A stretch of DNA of 64,000 nucleotides from Candidatus Margulisiibacteriota bacterium (lineage in GTDB: Bacteria > Margulisbacteria > Riflemargulisbacteria > GWF2-39-127). Location: the NCBI GenBank assembly GCA_003242895.1, contig QKMY01000021.1, positions 91,236 to 155,235 on the forward strand, in the 5' to 3' direction. This document shows, piece by piece, positions 56,401 through 62,956 of this stretch. Positions within the stretch are counted from its first letter, which is position 1. Each line of letters begins with the position of its first letter. Both the position numbers and the translations under genes were made by a program. The notes under the pieces were generated by a model. That model was not told where the DNA came from and searched no databases. It saw only the letters and a program-made list of their open reading frames with translations.

Positions 56401-59400
56401 TCTATGCCAAGATGTCTGATGATATCAAAAAAGTCGAAGAGCTACAGAAGTATGATAACGATAAAATAGCCCGGCAGGTTGCGAAGGAAATACATAACGA
56501 ATTAACCTCAACAGGTTCTTTTTCTCGTAATGAGGAATTACTATCCAGAATAAGCGATGCTGTTAATAAAACACAGGATGCAGGATCGATCTCTCAAGAT
56601 ATTCAGAAAAAAATAGACAATTTATACAAAGCTCTGGCTACAGAGCGTCAACGGTTATTTGCTAAGAAAGCTAAAAAGGAGAAACTAGAAGGTCAGAAGA
56701 AATCACTCAAAAAAGGTATTGCTAAACTTGATAACGATTCTATAGATTTGGATTCTCAAATAAGAAGAATAAGCGCGAATAAAAAGAAGCAAGAATTCGA
56801 GACGAAGACGGGAACAATATCCTATAATTATCTGGTCAGGGAAATAGCGAGGAAAGAGAAAGCTCTAACCGAGATTAATTACAAGAGGAAGCAACTTGTT
56901 TTTGATCTTGTATATGAGCAAGTTCAGTCTGATATTGCTGACCTCGACATTGATTTGGAATTAGCACAAGAAAAAGCCAAGATCGAACCTGTTAAATATG
57001 CCGAAGTCATTTTGGCGCTGGAAAAAGCCAAAGATGAAAAATTATCCTTATTTACATACATGTTTTATCTTAAACCGGCAAATGAGGGACTATCAAAAAT
57101 ACGAAAGAATATTGCTGCCGTAGATGATAATATCGCGAAGTTAGATAGAGAGATTGAAAATCAAACTGATAATATAAATTCATTAAAGAAAGAGATATTG
57201 AAATTAGAAAAAAAAGCTAAAGGATCAGGTGCTTCCGCAGCGGATGCTTCAAAAGAGTTGGAGAAAAGTAAAGAGAAACTACAAAAGCTTGAGGCAGAAT
57301 TAAAACTCTGTAAATTTGGGACTGTTTCTAGGTTACTACTTATCAATGCGGTTCCTGAGATTAAGGATAGCTTAGGTGAATTCTTCAAAAACCCAGAAGA
57401 AGAGGCGTTGGTCTTTAAACCGGAAATGGAAGAATATATCGGCAACTCTTCTTTGGCAGAGGCAAAATTATTAGCATTTTGGGAAAAATCCCAGAGTTCA
57501 TTTACAGCACAAATGGCAAAATTAACTTATTTAAATAATGATTTAACAATTGCAGAATCAGGAATTATTTCTAAATCAATAGTTTTAGCCAGAATTCCTG
57601 AAATTGAGCATAGTTTAGGCAAATTCTTCGAAAACCCAGAAGAAGAGGCGTTGGTCTTTAAACCGAAAATGGAAGAATATATCAACGATTATTCTTTATC
57701 GAAAAAGGCTAAAAAAGAATTGTTGTCTATTTTGAACTTATCCCATTTCGCATTGCAATCACAATTGGCAAAACTAAACAAAAATGGTATTTTGGTTGAT
57801 AAAGATGTTGATTATTTTGAAGATATTATAATGAATTATTCTAAAGGTGAGCTTAAATCGGCGGAGAAAGAAGTTGCGACTGTCCAAAAGGCTGTACATA
57901 CTCTCTTGACCACTATTGACAATGAATCGAATGGAAAACCTTCGGCAATACTCGCGGACGATATTAATGCTCAAGTCACAGCTCAATTGTCAAAATTTGA
58001 GGAAAAACTAGCTGAAATAACCGAACAACGATATAGAAAGAATCTCAATGGTATCCTGCAACATATTTTTTATAACCATAAATTTGGCAGGAAGCTGGAT
58101 ACAGGTACTCCTCTATACGACGTCGCTAATGAATTAGCAGTAGAAATCGAGAAGGAATTTGAACCCTTAGGACAACTGTATGCAAATATGGATGCCGATA
58201 ACGCACAAGACGTTATGGCTTTTATTAACAAATCTTTAGAATCCGGGTTTGCTTCGTTGAATAACCAAAATCTGCGTGAATATACCAGTTGTACTGTTTT
58301 TAATACGGATGGTAAACAGCTTCTTGAGCTTAATGAGTGGTTATCACACAGTGAAGAATACACTCAGAAACTGAAGGACCTTGCAGGGCATCTTAACTAT
58401 ACGCTCAGGATCGACGGTAATTGGACTAAAGCGCATTGGGCAGCACAGAATGCTCGCATCCAGCCGCGTACCGCGATGGAGAAGCATGAAGAGTATTCCG
58501 ATCATTTTTCACTTGCCAGAAACGTAGCCTCTTTCGCAGGCATGAAAAAAGTATCAAGGCACGGCAAAAAAATCACCCGTGAATATGCCGTATTTAACAG
58601 ACCTCGGACGCTTAAGCAGGTTGCGGCACATATATCTTCCAGAATCGCAATTACGGAAGAGAAGAGCTCGATGATGCCTCTTTTCTGGTCTAATAATGGT
58701 CATTGGGATCCGATGGCCAAGGCCCTTTATGACATGGGAGAGATGGGTGATGAATATGGCTGGCTCAACGAAATTACAGAACAAGATCGGAACGGGGAGC
58801 ATATTCACAAAGAGATGGCCCGGCTAACCGACTTCGCTCGTTCTGATTGGAAGGCCCAATGGACTGAAGAGCGCCATGATTATTTCTGGCTATACCGGAA
58901 TATCACAACCCCTACGAAGAAGACTAATGCGCAGGTGTTGGATGCGGTAGATAACGATAACCACATGACAATACCTTTTGACGATACGCTTACCAGTTGG
59001 AAAACTTCGAGCAAGGCCCGTGGGATTAGCCATAAAGAGGGACGTGTTCTTAATGACAGTATAGTCCTTTTCCAGAAACCTCAAGGTAGATACGACTATA
59101 CAGGCGAAATGGGAAGGGCAGATGAGATCCCTCAGACAACCTTTAACCATACATTTACTGCAAAAGGGGCTCCGGATACTACACGTGCGGCGTCCTTCCA
59201 CGCAGGATGTTATAACCACAATCTGGTGAGGGGAACTATTGGTATTGCCCAGTCTACCAATTATTTGGAAAGCAGCCAATTTGGGCAGAACTCGATTTTG
59301 AATAAAGCAATGATCAAGTATTGGGATATTGCAGTTAGTCCTTTCGGATTTTTACTTAATCTTATGTTGCATCCGGTTACGACAACTTCTAAAGTTATTC

Positions 59401-62400
59401 CTAAAATCGCAAATTTTGATTATCTATCAATTTTTCGGTTTAGTTCCTATAAGCTAAAGCAATCTCTTGACCCCAATAATTTGACAGATGATCAGAATAA
59501 TCGGCTGCAACAAATGGCGGGGCGTGGAATAAATACTGTATTAAGAAGATTCTTAGGTGATTTTGCTGTCCCATTCTTCTTCGTGCCTATGGCAATCATG
59601 GCAGCGGGATTGTTGCCTTCCTATGGTGCTGCGGTAGCTATTGGCGTGCCTTTCTGGAAAGGATTTAAATATATTCTTGAGAGAACTGCATATTTTGACA
59701 AGGGTAATGGATTAATTCCGCTTATTAAGTCTTACATTAATAAAAATATTGAGCTCAAAGAAAAACAAGCTGAAATTAGCGAAAGATGGAAACTTGTGAG
59801 AGCTAACGCTGGGCAAGTTGCTTATTATGGTGCAGGAGCTTTCCTGGGCTTTTCTATTTATATTTTAGGGACAGCCTTATTTCCTCCAATGGCAGGTTTT
59901 TCTTTTACCAGTCTGTTATCTAATGAAATAGCCTGGGGAATTACCGGGGCTCTTTCCGCTATGATGGCTACCAGGAAATGGAAAGAACAGGGCATGTTCA
60001 ACCGGACCAAGCATGCAATGGGATGGGCAAGCGCTAACAAATTTTTTAGTCATATCAAAGGCGTCAAAGCATTAGCCGCAGGTGTAAATAAAATTGCCAG
60101 GGGATCGGTCAAGATTCAATATGATGATCCTGTATTCTTCAATAATACTTTTTTACAGCAAAAAGTCTATGAGATGGCTAAAAAGGATCCCTTTGATCGC
60201 GGTGGTGAATTCGGTGAGGTTACTGTCTGGAGAAAATACAAGTATTCACTGGAAGACTCTGCGCTTAAGGCCGTGACAATGGCCTTGTACCGGATTTCTG
60301 ACGGTATCAGAAGATCTGACGGCGGCAATCCCAAAGAGACAGGTATGCGAGGTAAGATATACCGTTTCGGACGGTGGATTGCCTCCGGTGCTGTACCTCA
60401 GCATGAAGCAAAGATCCATGATAATGCGCAGAAGAAAACTATTTCTGAGCATCTCCAAACGATTAACATGGTCAACTATGTCTATTCTTTTCTAATTAGG
60501 TTACTTGTATATCCTGCACTTCATCTCTACTTAGGTTATGATGCATCAATAATACCTTTTGTACCTATGAACCTGGGGAAGGACCATTTTAATATAGATA
60601 ATGAGTCAGCCAGCTCGAATGTCTATAATTTCGTACATCTCATGGCTATTATGGCAGTTTCTAATATGCAGCTGAGCAAATATACACAGACCAAGTTCTT
60701 GACAATGGAAGGGTATACTCAGAAACAAGCAGATTTTATCCTTGCTAACCCCAACCTTTTAAGCCAGATACTGGCGGCAGATGGACTAAAGAAATCCCGC
60801 TATTTTGACAACTTTCCTTCAGACGCATTTAATCCGTCCACTCCGTCAACCGGTGAGACTAAAGAAATGCAGGTGGTGGAGCTTGAAGACCGAATCCCGT
60901 TTGTTAATATGTTCCGGGATCATCCGATTGGATTAATGAGAACTATGATGGTCCTGGAGACAATTGCGGCTACTAACCTGCTTACCAAATTCGCCTCGAA
61001 TATAGGTAGGGGATGGACTCAGAACGCCTTTGACCTTTCACTTCTGTACTGGATATTCGATAACCAGAAGGGACTTGACCGAATAGACAAAATGCTTCAG
61101 GAAGAGGGATCTTACGCTAAATATGAGCTTATTTCCCCTAAATTCAAGTATGCTGCAAAGTCAGTCCGTTTGTTTGGTGCTACCAAATCATCACCTAATC
61201 ACGGTCTTAACGGTATTCCTCGTCAATTGATAGGGATTCTAGGATATACGGCTGTTTCATCAGTCATCGCCATGACAATGTCAGCTGCTGCCATCGCGCC
61301 CGGAGTGGTAATCGGGATTTTTAGCACACTGGGTCCTCTTGTTGGGGTCGGAGTTCTGTATTACCTAATGGATTCTCTGCCAAAGCCTCAGTACCTGGCA
61401 AGAAAGTTTAAGAAAACATTGAATGAAAAAGCTTTTCCTTCCAGCGTTGGTCAGGAAAATCCAATATCCGATTGGGTAGCATTGAAAAGCTATTATTTCG
61501 GAGTTAAGATAAAAGATCCGACATATGCTTTTAGCGCGTTATGGGATCAAGGTTTTGACCGATTTAAGGAATCGTCAGCTGATACCTTAATAAAAATATC
61601 CAAAGAAATAGATGAAAACGAAGTACGCAAAGAGATTATAGCTCAGGTCAAAAATGCGCAGGCTATTGCTGAGCGAGGTACTAAGTGTAAGTCAATAGTC
61701 GAAGGGGAACAAAGTTATCTTGAACAGCTTGCTATCGATGGTTTTGCCGATAGCAATGAGCTCAAGTCAATTTTTTCTGCTTTTATTCTTTTTAATCAGC
61801 TCACAGAACAGAAAGACGGACAGATAGAAAACAAAAATAAACTGACGGCCGAAGAAATTACGAAAGGCGGATTATCTGCCAAATCAGCCGGGATCATCAG
61901 TTTTATGCTCACGCACACAAATAGTTTTGGTACAATTCATGATACAACTAAGAAGAGTGAAGACTTTCTGCGTCAGATAAACAATGATCTGGAGCAGCTT
62001 CAGCTCGATACCGGCATATCTGATGACGATGCGCTCAATATTCTCAAAATGATGGGAGCTTATGCAATTTCGGCTGATATTGCTTTGCCGGAAAACATCT
62101 TAAGTATGACTAATAAGGTGCATAAGCAGTTTATGAAAAAGGAATTCGAACTAGGAGTTATCAAAGATAACAGACAAGAAAAAGCTGAATATCTCTATAA
62201 ATATTTTGACCATAAGATTGAGAATGCTCATCAGCAGTTCTCGACGGAAGATCCCTTACTTGCTGAAAAATATCTCAGGGAAGGCGCTGTGAGAGCTATC
62301 AAGAAAAAATCCTTTCGGACTGCGGTATCATTCATATCCCAATTAATAAAAGCAGGAATAGCCAGTGAAAAAGATTTTATTGATCAGATAACCTGTTTTC

Positions 62401-62528
62401 AGGAGCTAAAACAGCTGGAACAAGCAAAGCAGGCAGCTGAAGATGGTCTTAAGCAATTTCCGTTAAGTGAAAGTCTGAGAAAACGAAAAGAATATATAGA
62501 GCTACAGCTAAGGCAGCCGCTTCTATAA
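47478..62528 (+). CDS. Giant 5016-residue protein with central coiled coil and C-terminal membrane domain
   Basis: One uninterrupted frame of 15 kb. There is no signal peptide. Residues 1-680 are soluble, with a segment (FMHQLLGAG, then FYDLLYLLSYIDTAGV) resembling the HD/GlnD hydrolase layout but with HD changed to HQ. Two or three membrane helices lie at about 688-745. A long, mostly helical region follows. A heptad-rich coiled coil occupies 3060-3280 and an 81-residue tandem repeat follows it. Residues 3400-3930 look globular, with conserved-looking His/Trp-rich text (LFWSNNGHWDPM, then CYNHNLVRGTIG). About seven hydrophobic segments lie between 3949 and 4635, and the last 120 residues resemble TPR helices. 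The ATG has AGGATGG upstream. I recognise no family for the whole. It probably spans or anchors to the inner membrane with most mass on one side; its function is unknown. Confidence 0.8.
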   Translation: MINYAKLISNPADHVEVNPSKIPINGRDHSQPIKAEKKTGSDKQQIDLFHGIYNYQQEDTLIHDKTKQFLTSKNRLSTDYKPAGMDTVFLKGAGDRNHDRYVNHRSAMHNVIEDQLEALKDCATRDQLASYINELNKKFAGKGITRLWNQTDYPLADPLASERKRNQVMDHLEKVSLLYKKFGSDYMHLITSTHDVFKLVDDANHTMYSAKVVWESGIVDRYAAVLGDKKDIFLPVLFMHQLLGAGFTNGSFSLLINFSQVDDPNLTQIQKQIQLLMRDILSDETKKQDFYDLLYLLSYIDTAGVTEKGYLSDTLVQNYDIYLQKIKSVLDGNDMSPKGMSDRLSTHVDSGLYLNFFKWMTSMYVNDVDDPAFKANFSDAFIAKVIDKLKSEGMTDQQLGDMIKSAHLIVEQGYINTTSAALVVQNRGVLPVKDGKTDFAALDISKVDFTVDDVAVAFKHNLLLARYAELKQEKDSTKKFITYSRNNDLAPQFFTPEEVNSLWMLSDEVFVAQFAEVLEEKGIDTLFTTVKMFSDTYGSDTYHQAMGQTEQAGGDKSLEGALAEHGFQANEIKSFKAASMCLWNLLRNPIRAGMTFNKSVSQLWGYHAEKLPQKVEEFIKVQRLLKSEADNILLSDLGLTRDSLDKLKKDAYEAIGKKYKPSDIKHINAIVNYRISSENPVMIQSKPALLMTAWNLGIVTSFIQLGLITATFMMNSNISLLKQFMFNLFALGIVYYSVDSPLYMLSNIDGTITRKPRIQKLNKDFNERMSVADINLMFGGGFAYTVFNFMRSRIHYGPHKKLIAQTGGVGAKAFPNQACWDILNGFDIRTKAIERLIRPLFKDKDNEYLKATVDFAPVDMNKVRQILDTAGLGASFDTIWKDLLGTYSISKDQLILKTQPSTVDNLIKAIRLNNRDAAQELFELMDESRYAGYGEKENREGDNWALWQLSGSLAAPNIIKDTANTVLHSIIQDEELGYDENSRVSAGNYWRLFKQKFAGVDSHKEGSLIIEDVLREAAKRLPQRLRDKGLADESEIKKTCKRIVLALENNMRSIVNSTSLEEFYEQDIFDEKLESILVAQAGEPNITQKISRNDFQYLLDVLNEKITSEVIGGKTIDPKESVNGARIDYTLKLQLHDQILVDYCVKQSGEHAKIWNSWKPTAWVNAMITGKSSDKLQAQAASLLPRLWQTKGIDPIYAKALAKKFRREVYKRVIAPGNLSEVSQQLLNGKTILDIKKGYLTESHFSRFGSVKSSIVASLKPILDNYENTTTPSLGKAFKGSIRALLKAKDFSYEVFGEMASDVQSIVTADTDIDRTADQVALIIEKAVFKIVDDNKLYIAIEKFKQAAMILGYVSEEKSEEILRVLESNARQINEITKKANKDYVELDTADKEKQIQSYLLDIEDHMAYVNYADGDYRGVSETRDCNLFNSVLYHWEQFRNQLLKLGPLESAPLLSKYAEHKRVIEQLFENIEADVLVFKPTVTKEAIDKLAVDNPPQKLKELIEVLQKAYMEDKQRIMREFNFSGLNGLTSRVKNAIAQIKCTLNEDQVKDIINQSANSFIGVLSEEKVKELIKVIRENRGLIDEYDEIKGLDKKWAPINNQLKVILTNSGFDADNEAALRISLESITFYFINTEADEVIAGSNDLMNNGKFNEKNKFDLVADGLKGLGNILNLEMFAGYSLLSEGQQKEFKKLLNTETISALNKTFYSAASQEDSVDKRFVEFVSFIEQALLNVMAQDQGKGPIKMFNPCDELYAVMPINTSNPDALKNKDGILVTEGELFRKFDFMPGTDWKALITELNGLLNTNDKSLSGGFDDNRLQLNKLSKQENRLAVKILRKYGYVLPITINRASHYENMIRLLMGELWDRRFLDNENAMLAHLFGKEMGKLELIKEDYEAIGAFINAIGTDDEPGKHNAIRQEIRGVSDVFRGLANAKKLDFDQIRYYIDQEWEKLANKNLTDIASGFYWKIYQGGVTKSTFNNILNNDKQAAAVWDKLVNSGIITVDKSNNQVEARIILSVTHANKKALEAALREIKVDDVVIKVDNGVIKKLIKTLQGVSRENKENLEAGSIQGLTEQAASIAVETFLDVQIMRRRGAGSLKQYIGHGNDTVKEIAQKLVADKCRVVKKESVIGGIKTYEFSNGAYEANQQYKTTMLDLKNKIKGLTAHVNSNSSDEEVRRRNVLFAQRDNLEKKMLLPNVDTISSLISAQDHSKYSEDDDINRMVYSSIAEKILVTLHNGFVTRSSFESFGDEKKDIWDALIEAAYITPNGTLTDKITADSKETFKGEEKFSPLVMKKIDMDQVYTILKTASSIGLMKGDLVKAAEGVQLSLTGEKVEVTDKLGNNLVFTVSAEHGADYARIISQALSERSNKAASSQLSKKERVTYIKIKKELDVLDGLGKNYESMIQGIVQSLEYAVNIGRCNRSFDKNKDFSAMRNEQFRFFSDSLFSFEKLQSVVWAIMQGGDLVLENQSLGKRAIWKDHTDIFGKNKDSVANHIDNYIKYVTDQAETDYQEADANARSQEEKRIALTNKEQRIIQIKAMKAWLESFKLTQDLINNSGNESIRTSARAVRDSLFEHIDSIKGVSSEQDKIRKIYDRIKIDTVDRFNNRIDPAMDLQLIEYTYQFLSDKKEVNEAVIEALSKHLQKLKSKIMAEVIGRMDHNFSKDTKENLINRGLSDEVRLSKAASDEDRINEMADDIRSEIIKAPIVQLHIFDVDFYAEGAGSKGSAQSSALIGRERNVQTSVFMGEVLETALEEHKGILFIPPDLEKEAEEFITSAIVFEGDDFAIKDELGIDTEQFMLDLIDRITNKKQQPEEAAKEIVRSWGLAGGDVYQGSGKMRKGWSLRNAAGMGPKYNYKTIEHRLVELADEIAIRHYALGEMEGIAFALRELYFEAKNKNYQIYEDNQYFAKAKKILINYQEKKGKSDFSLNDMNVALNEYFKAQIIEGDWSHISSKEISSQILKEMQYLYAKMSDDIKKVEELQKYDNDKIARQVAKEIHNELTSTGSFSRNEELLSRISDAVNKTQDAGSISQDIQKKIDNLYKALATERQRLFAKKAKKEKLEGQKKSLKKGIAKLDNDSIDLDSQIRRISANKKKQEFETKTGTISYNYLVREIARKEKALTEINYKRKQLVFDLVYEQVQSDIADLDIDLELAQEKAKIEPVKYAEVILALEKAKDEKLSLFTYMFYLKPANEGLSKIRKNIAAVDDNIAKLDREIENQTDNINSLKKEILKLEKKAKGSGASAADASKELEKSKEKLQKLEAELKLCKFGTVSRLLLINAVPEIKDSLGEFFKNPEEEALVFKPEMEEYIGNSSLAEAKLLAFWEKSQSSFTAQMAKLTYLNNDLTIAESGIISKSIVLARIPEIEHSLGKFFENPEEEALVFKPKMEEYINDYSLSKKAKKELLSILNLSHFALQSQLAKLNKNGILVDKDVDYFEDIIMNYSKGELKSAEKEVATVQKAVHTLLTTIDNESNGKPSAILADDINAQVTAQLSKFEEKLAEITEQRYRKNLNGILQHIFYNHKFGRKLDTGTPLYDVANELAVEIEKEFEPLGQLYANMDADNAQDVMAFINKSLESGFASLNNQNLREYTSCTVFNTDGKQLLELNEWLSHSEEYTQKLKDLAGHLNYTLRIDGNWTKAHWAAQNARIQPRTAMEKHEEYSDHFSLARNVASFAGMKKVSRHGKKITREYAVFNRPRTLKQVAAHISSRIAITEEKSSMMPLFWSNNGHWDPMAKALYDMGEMGDEYGWLNEITEQDRNGEHIHKEMARLTDFARSDWKAQWTEERHDYFWLYRNITTPTKKTNAQVLDAVDNDNHMTIPFDDTLTSWKTSSKARGISHKEGRVLNDSIVLFQKPQGRYDYTGEMGRADEIPQTTFNHTFTAKGAPDTTRAASFHAGCYNHNLVRGTIGIAQSTNYLESSQFGQNSILNKAMIKYWDIAVSPFGFLLNLMLHPVTTTSKVIPKIANFDYLSIFRFSSYKLKQSLDPNNLTDDQNNRLQQMAGRGINTVLRRFLGDFAVPFFFVPMAIMAAGLLPSYGAAVAIGVPFWKGFKYILERTAYFDKGNGLIPLIKSYINKNIELKEKQAEISERWKLVRANAGQVAYYGAGAFLGFSIYILGTALFPPMAGFSFTSLLSNEIAWGITGALSAMMATRKWKEQGMFNRTKHAMGWASANKFFSHIKGVKALAAGVNKIARGSVKIQYDDPVFFNNTFLQQKVYEMAKKDPFDRGGEFGEVTVWRKYKYSLEDSALKAVTMALYRISDGIRRSDGGNPKETGMRGKIYRFGRWIASGAVPQHEAKIHDNAQKKTISEHLQTINMVNYVYSFLIRLLVYPALHLYLGYDASIIPFVPMNLGKDHFNIDNESASSNVYNFVHLMAIMAVSNMQLSKYTQTKFLTMEGYTQKQADFILANPNLLSQILAADGLKKSRYFDNFPSDAFNPSTPSTGETKEMQVVELEDRIPFVNMFRDHPIGLMRTMMVLETIAATNLLTKFASNIGRGWTQNAFDLSLLYWIFDNQKGLDRIDKMLQEEGSYAKYELISPKFKYAAKSVRLFGATKSSPNHGLNGIPRQLIGILGYTAVSSVIAMTMSAAAIAPGVVIGIFSTLGPLVGVGVLYYLMDSLPKPQYLARKFKKTLNEKAFPSSVGQENPISDWVALKSYYFGVKIKDPTYAFSALWDQGFDRFKESSADTLIKISKEIDENEVRKEIIAQVKNAQAIAERGTKCKSIVEGEQSYLEQLAIDGFADSNELKSIFSAFILFNQLTEQKDGQIENKNKLTAEEITKGGLSAKSAGIISFMLTHTNSFGTIHDTTKKSEDFLRQINNDLEQLQLDTGISDDDALNILKMMGAYAISADIALPENILSMTNKVHKQFMKKEFELGVIKDNRQEKAEYLYKYFDHKIENAHQQFSTEDPLLAEKYLREGAVRAIKKKSFRTAVSFISQLIKAGIASEKDFIDQITCFQELKQLEQAKQAAEDGLKQFPLSESLRKRKEYIELQLRQPLL
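57381..57683 (+). repeat. Recent tandem duplication inside the giant gene (243-base period)
   Basis: The 60 bases from 57381 recur almost unchanged from 57624; both encode FF(K/E)NPEEEALVFKP(E/K)MEEYI. The period of 243 bases keeps the frame. Flanking sequence is more diverged, which suggests duplication followed by change outside a conserved core, or gene conversion. Confidence 0.85.
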
Positions 62529-62530
62529 CT

Positions 62531-62670
62531 CTTTTAGAGAATTGAGCCTCACCGCTGCATGCAGATACTTTCGGTGGGTGAGCCGCCTCTTTCTACCCGA
62601 AGGGAGCAGCGACCTAATTCTCAAAGGGCAATGTGCCGGGTGTGTTTTCTCCAATTCTGGAGAAAACAAT
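62531..62670 (+). ncRNA. Candidate structured RNA downstream of the giant gene
   Basis: This stretch is clearly richer in G+C than its surroundings and full of inverted repeats: GAGAATT (62537-62543) with AATTCTC (62616-62622) closes a domain holding CTCACC (62548-62553) with GGTGAG (62577-62582), the palindrome CTGCATGCAG (62555-62564) and a CCC-GAA-GGG hairpin (62596-62604). A second hairpin pairs GTTTTCTCCA (62644-62653) with TGGAGAAAAC (62658-62667) around ATTC. GAAGGGAGCAGC (62599-62610) resembles the apical part of bacterial SRP RNA, but the matching GUCAGG strand is absent. A 77-codon frame from a TTG at 62542 overlaps it and has no ribosome binding site. Identity unknown. Confidence 0.4.
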
Positions 62671-62848
62671 CAGGTACGTATCTGTTGGCAACACTATCAT
62701 AACCTCATTATAAAACTTTTCAATTCTTCTGTATTATATGGAGCCTTTGTCGTGCCTTCTGTCAGGGAGAAATAGCGGGTTAAGACTCTATAATTGATTA
62801 TATCTGTTATCTTTCTTTGTTAATATCTAAAAATAATAATAAACAAAT

Positions 62849-62877
62849 GTGAAATTCCTTTAGTTTTACTGCGATAA
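62849..62877 (+). promoter_or_regulatory. Sigma-28-like promoter for the HEAT-repeat gene
   Basis: GTGAAA (62849-62854), 15 bases, then TGCGATAA (62870-62877); the start codon is 80 bases downstream. It closely follows the AAA-N15-NNCGATAA layout. The rest of the gap between 62671 and 62956 shows nothing else. Confidence 0.5.
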
Positions 62878-62956
62878 CTTACTAGAACATTATCTTTTTT
62901 TCTCGTAATTGCCATATAGGCAGATAACAGAATCTATTTACAAGGGGTGTACGTAT

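Noticed and set aside
62599..62610. Signal recognition particle RNA
   Set aside because: Only GAAGGGAGCAGC matches; the opposing GUCAGG strand and the long closing helix are not found.
62542..62775. A 77-codon frame on + after the giant gene
   Set aside because: It uses a TTG start without a ribosome binding site, overlaps strong inverted repeats and has an unlikely residue mix; a structured RNA explains the region better.
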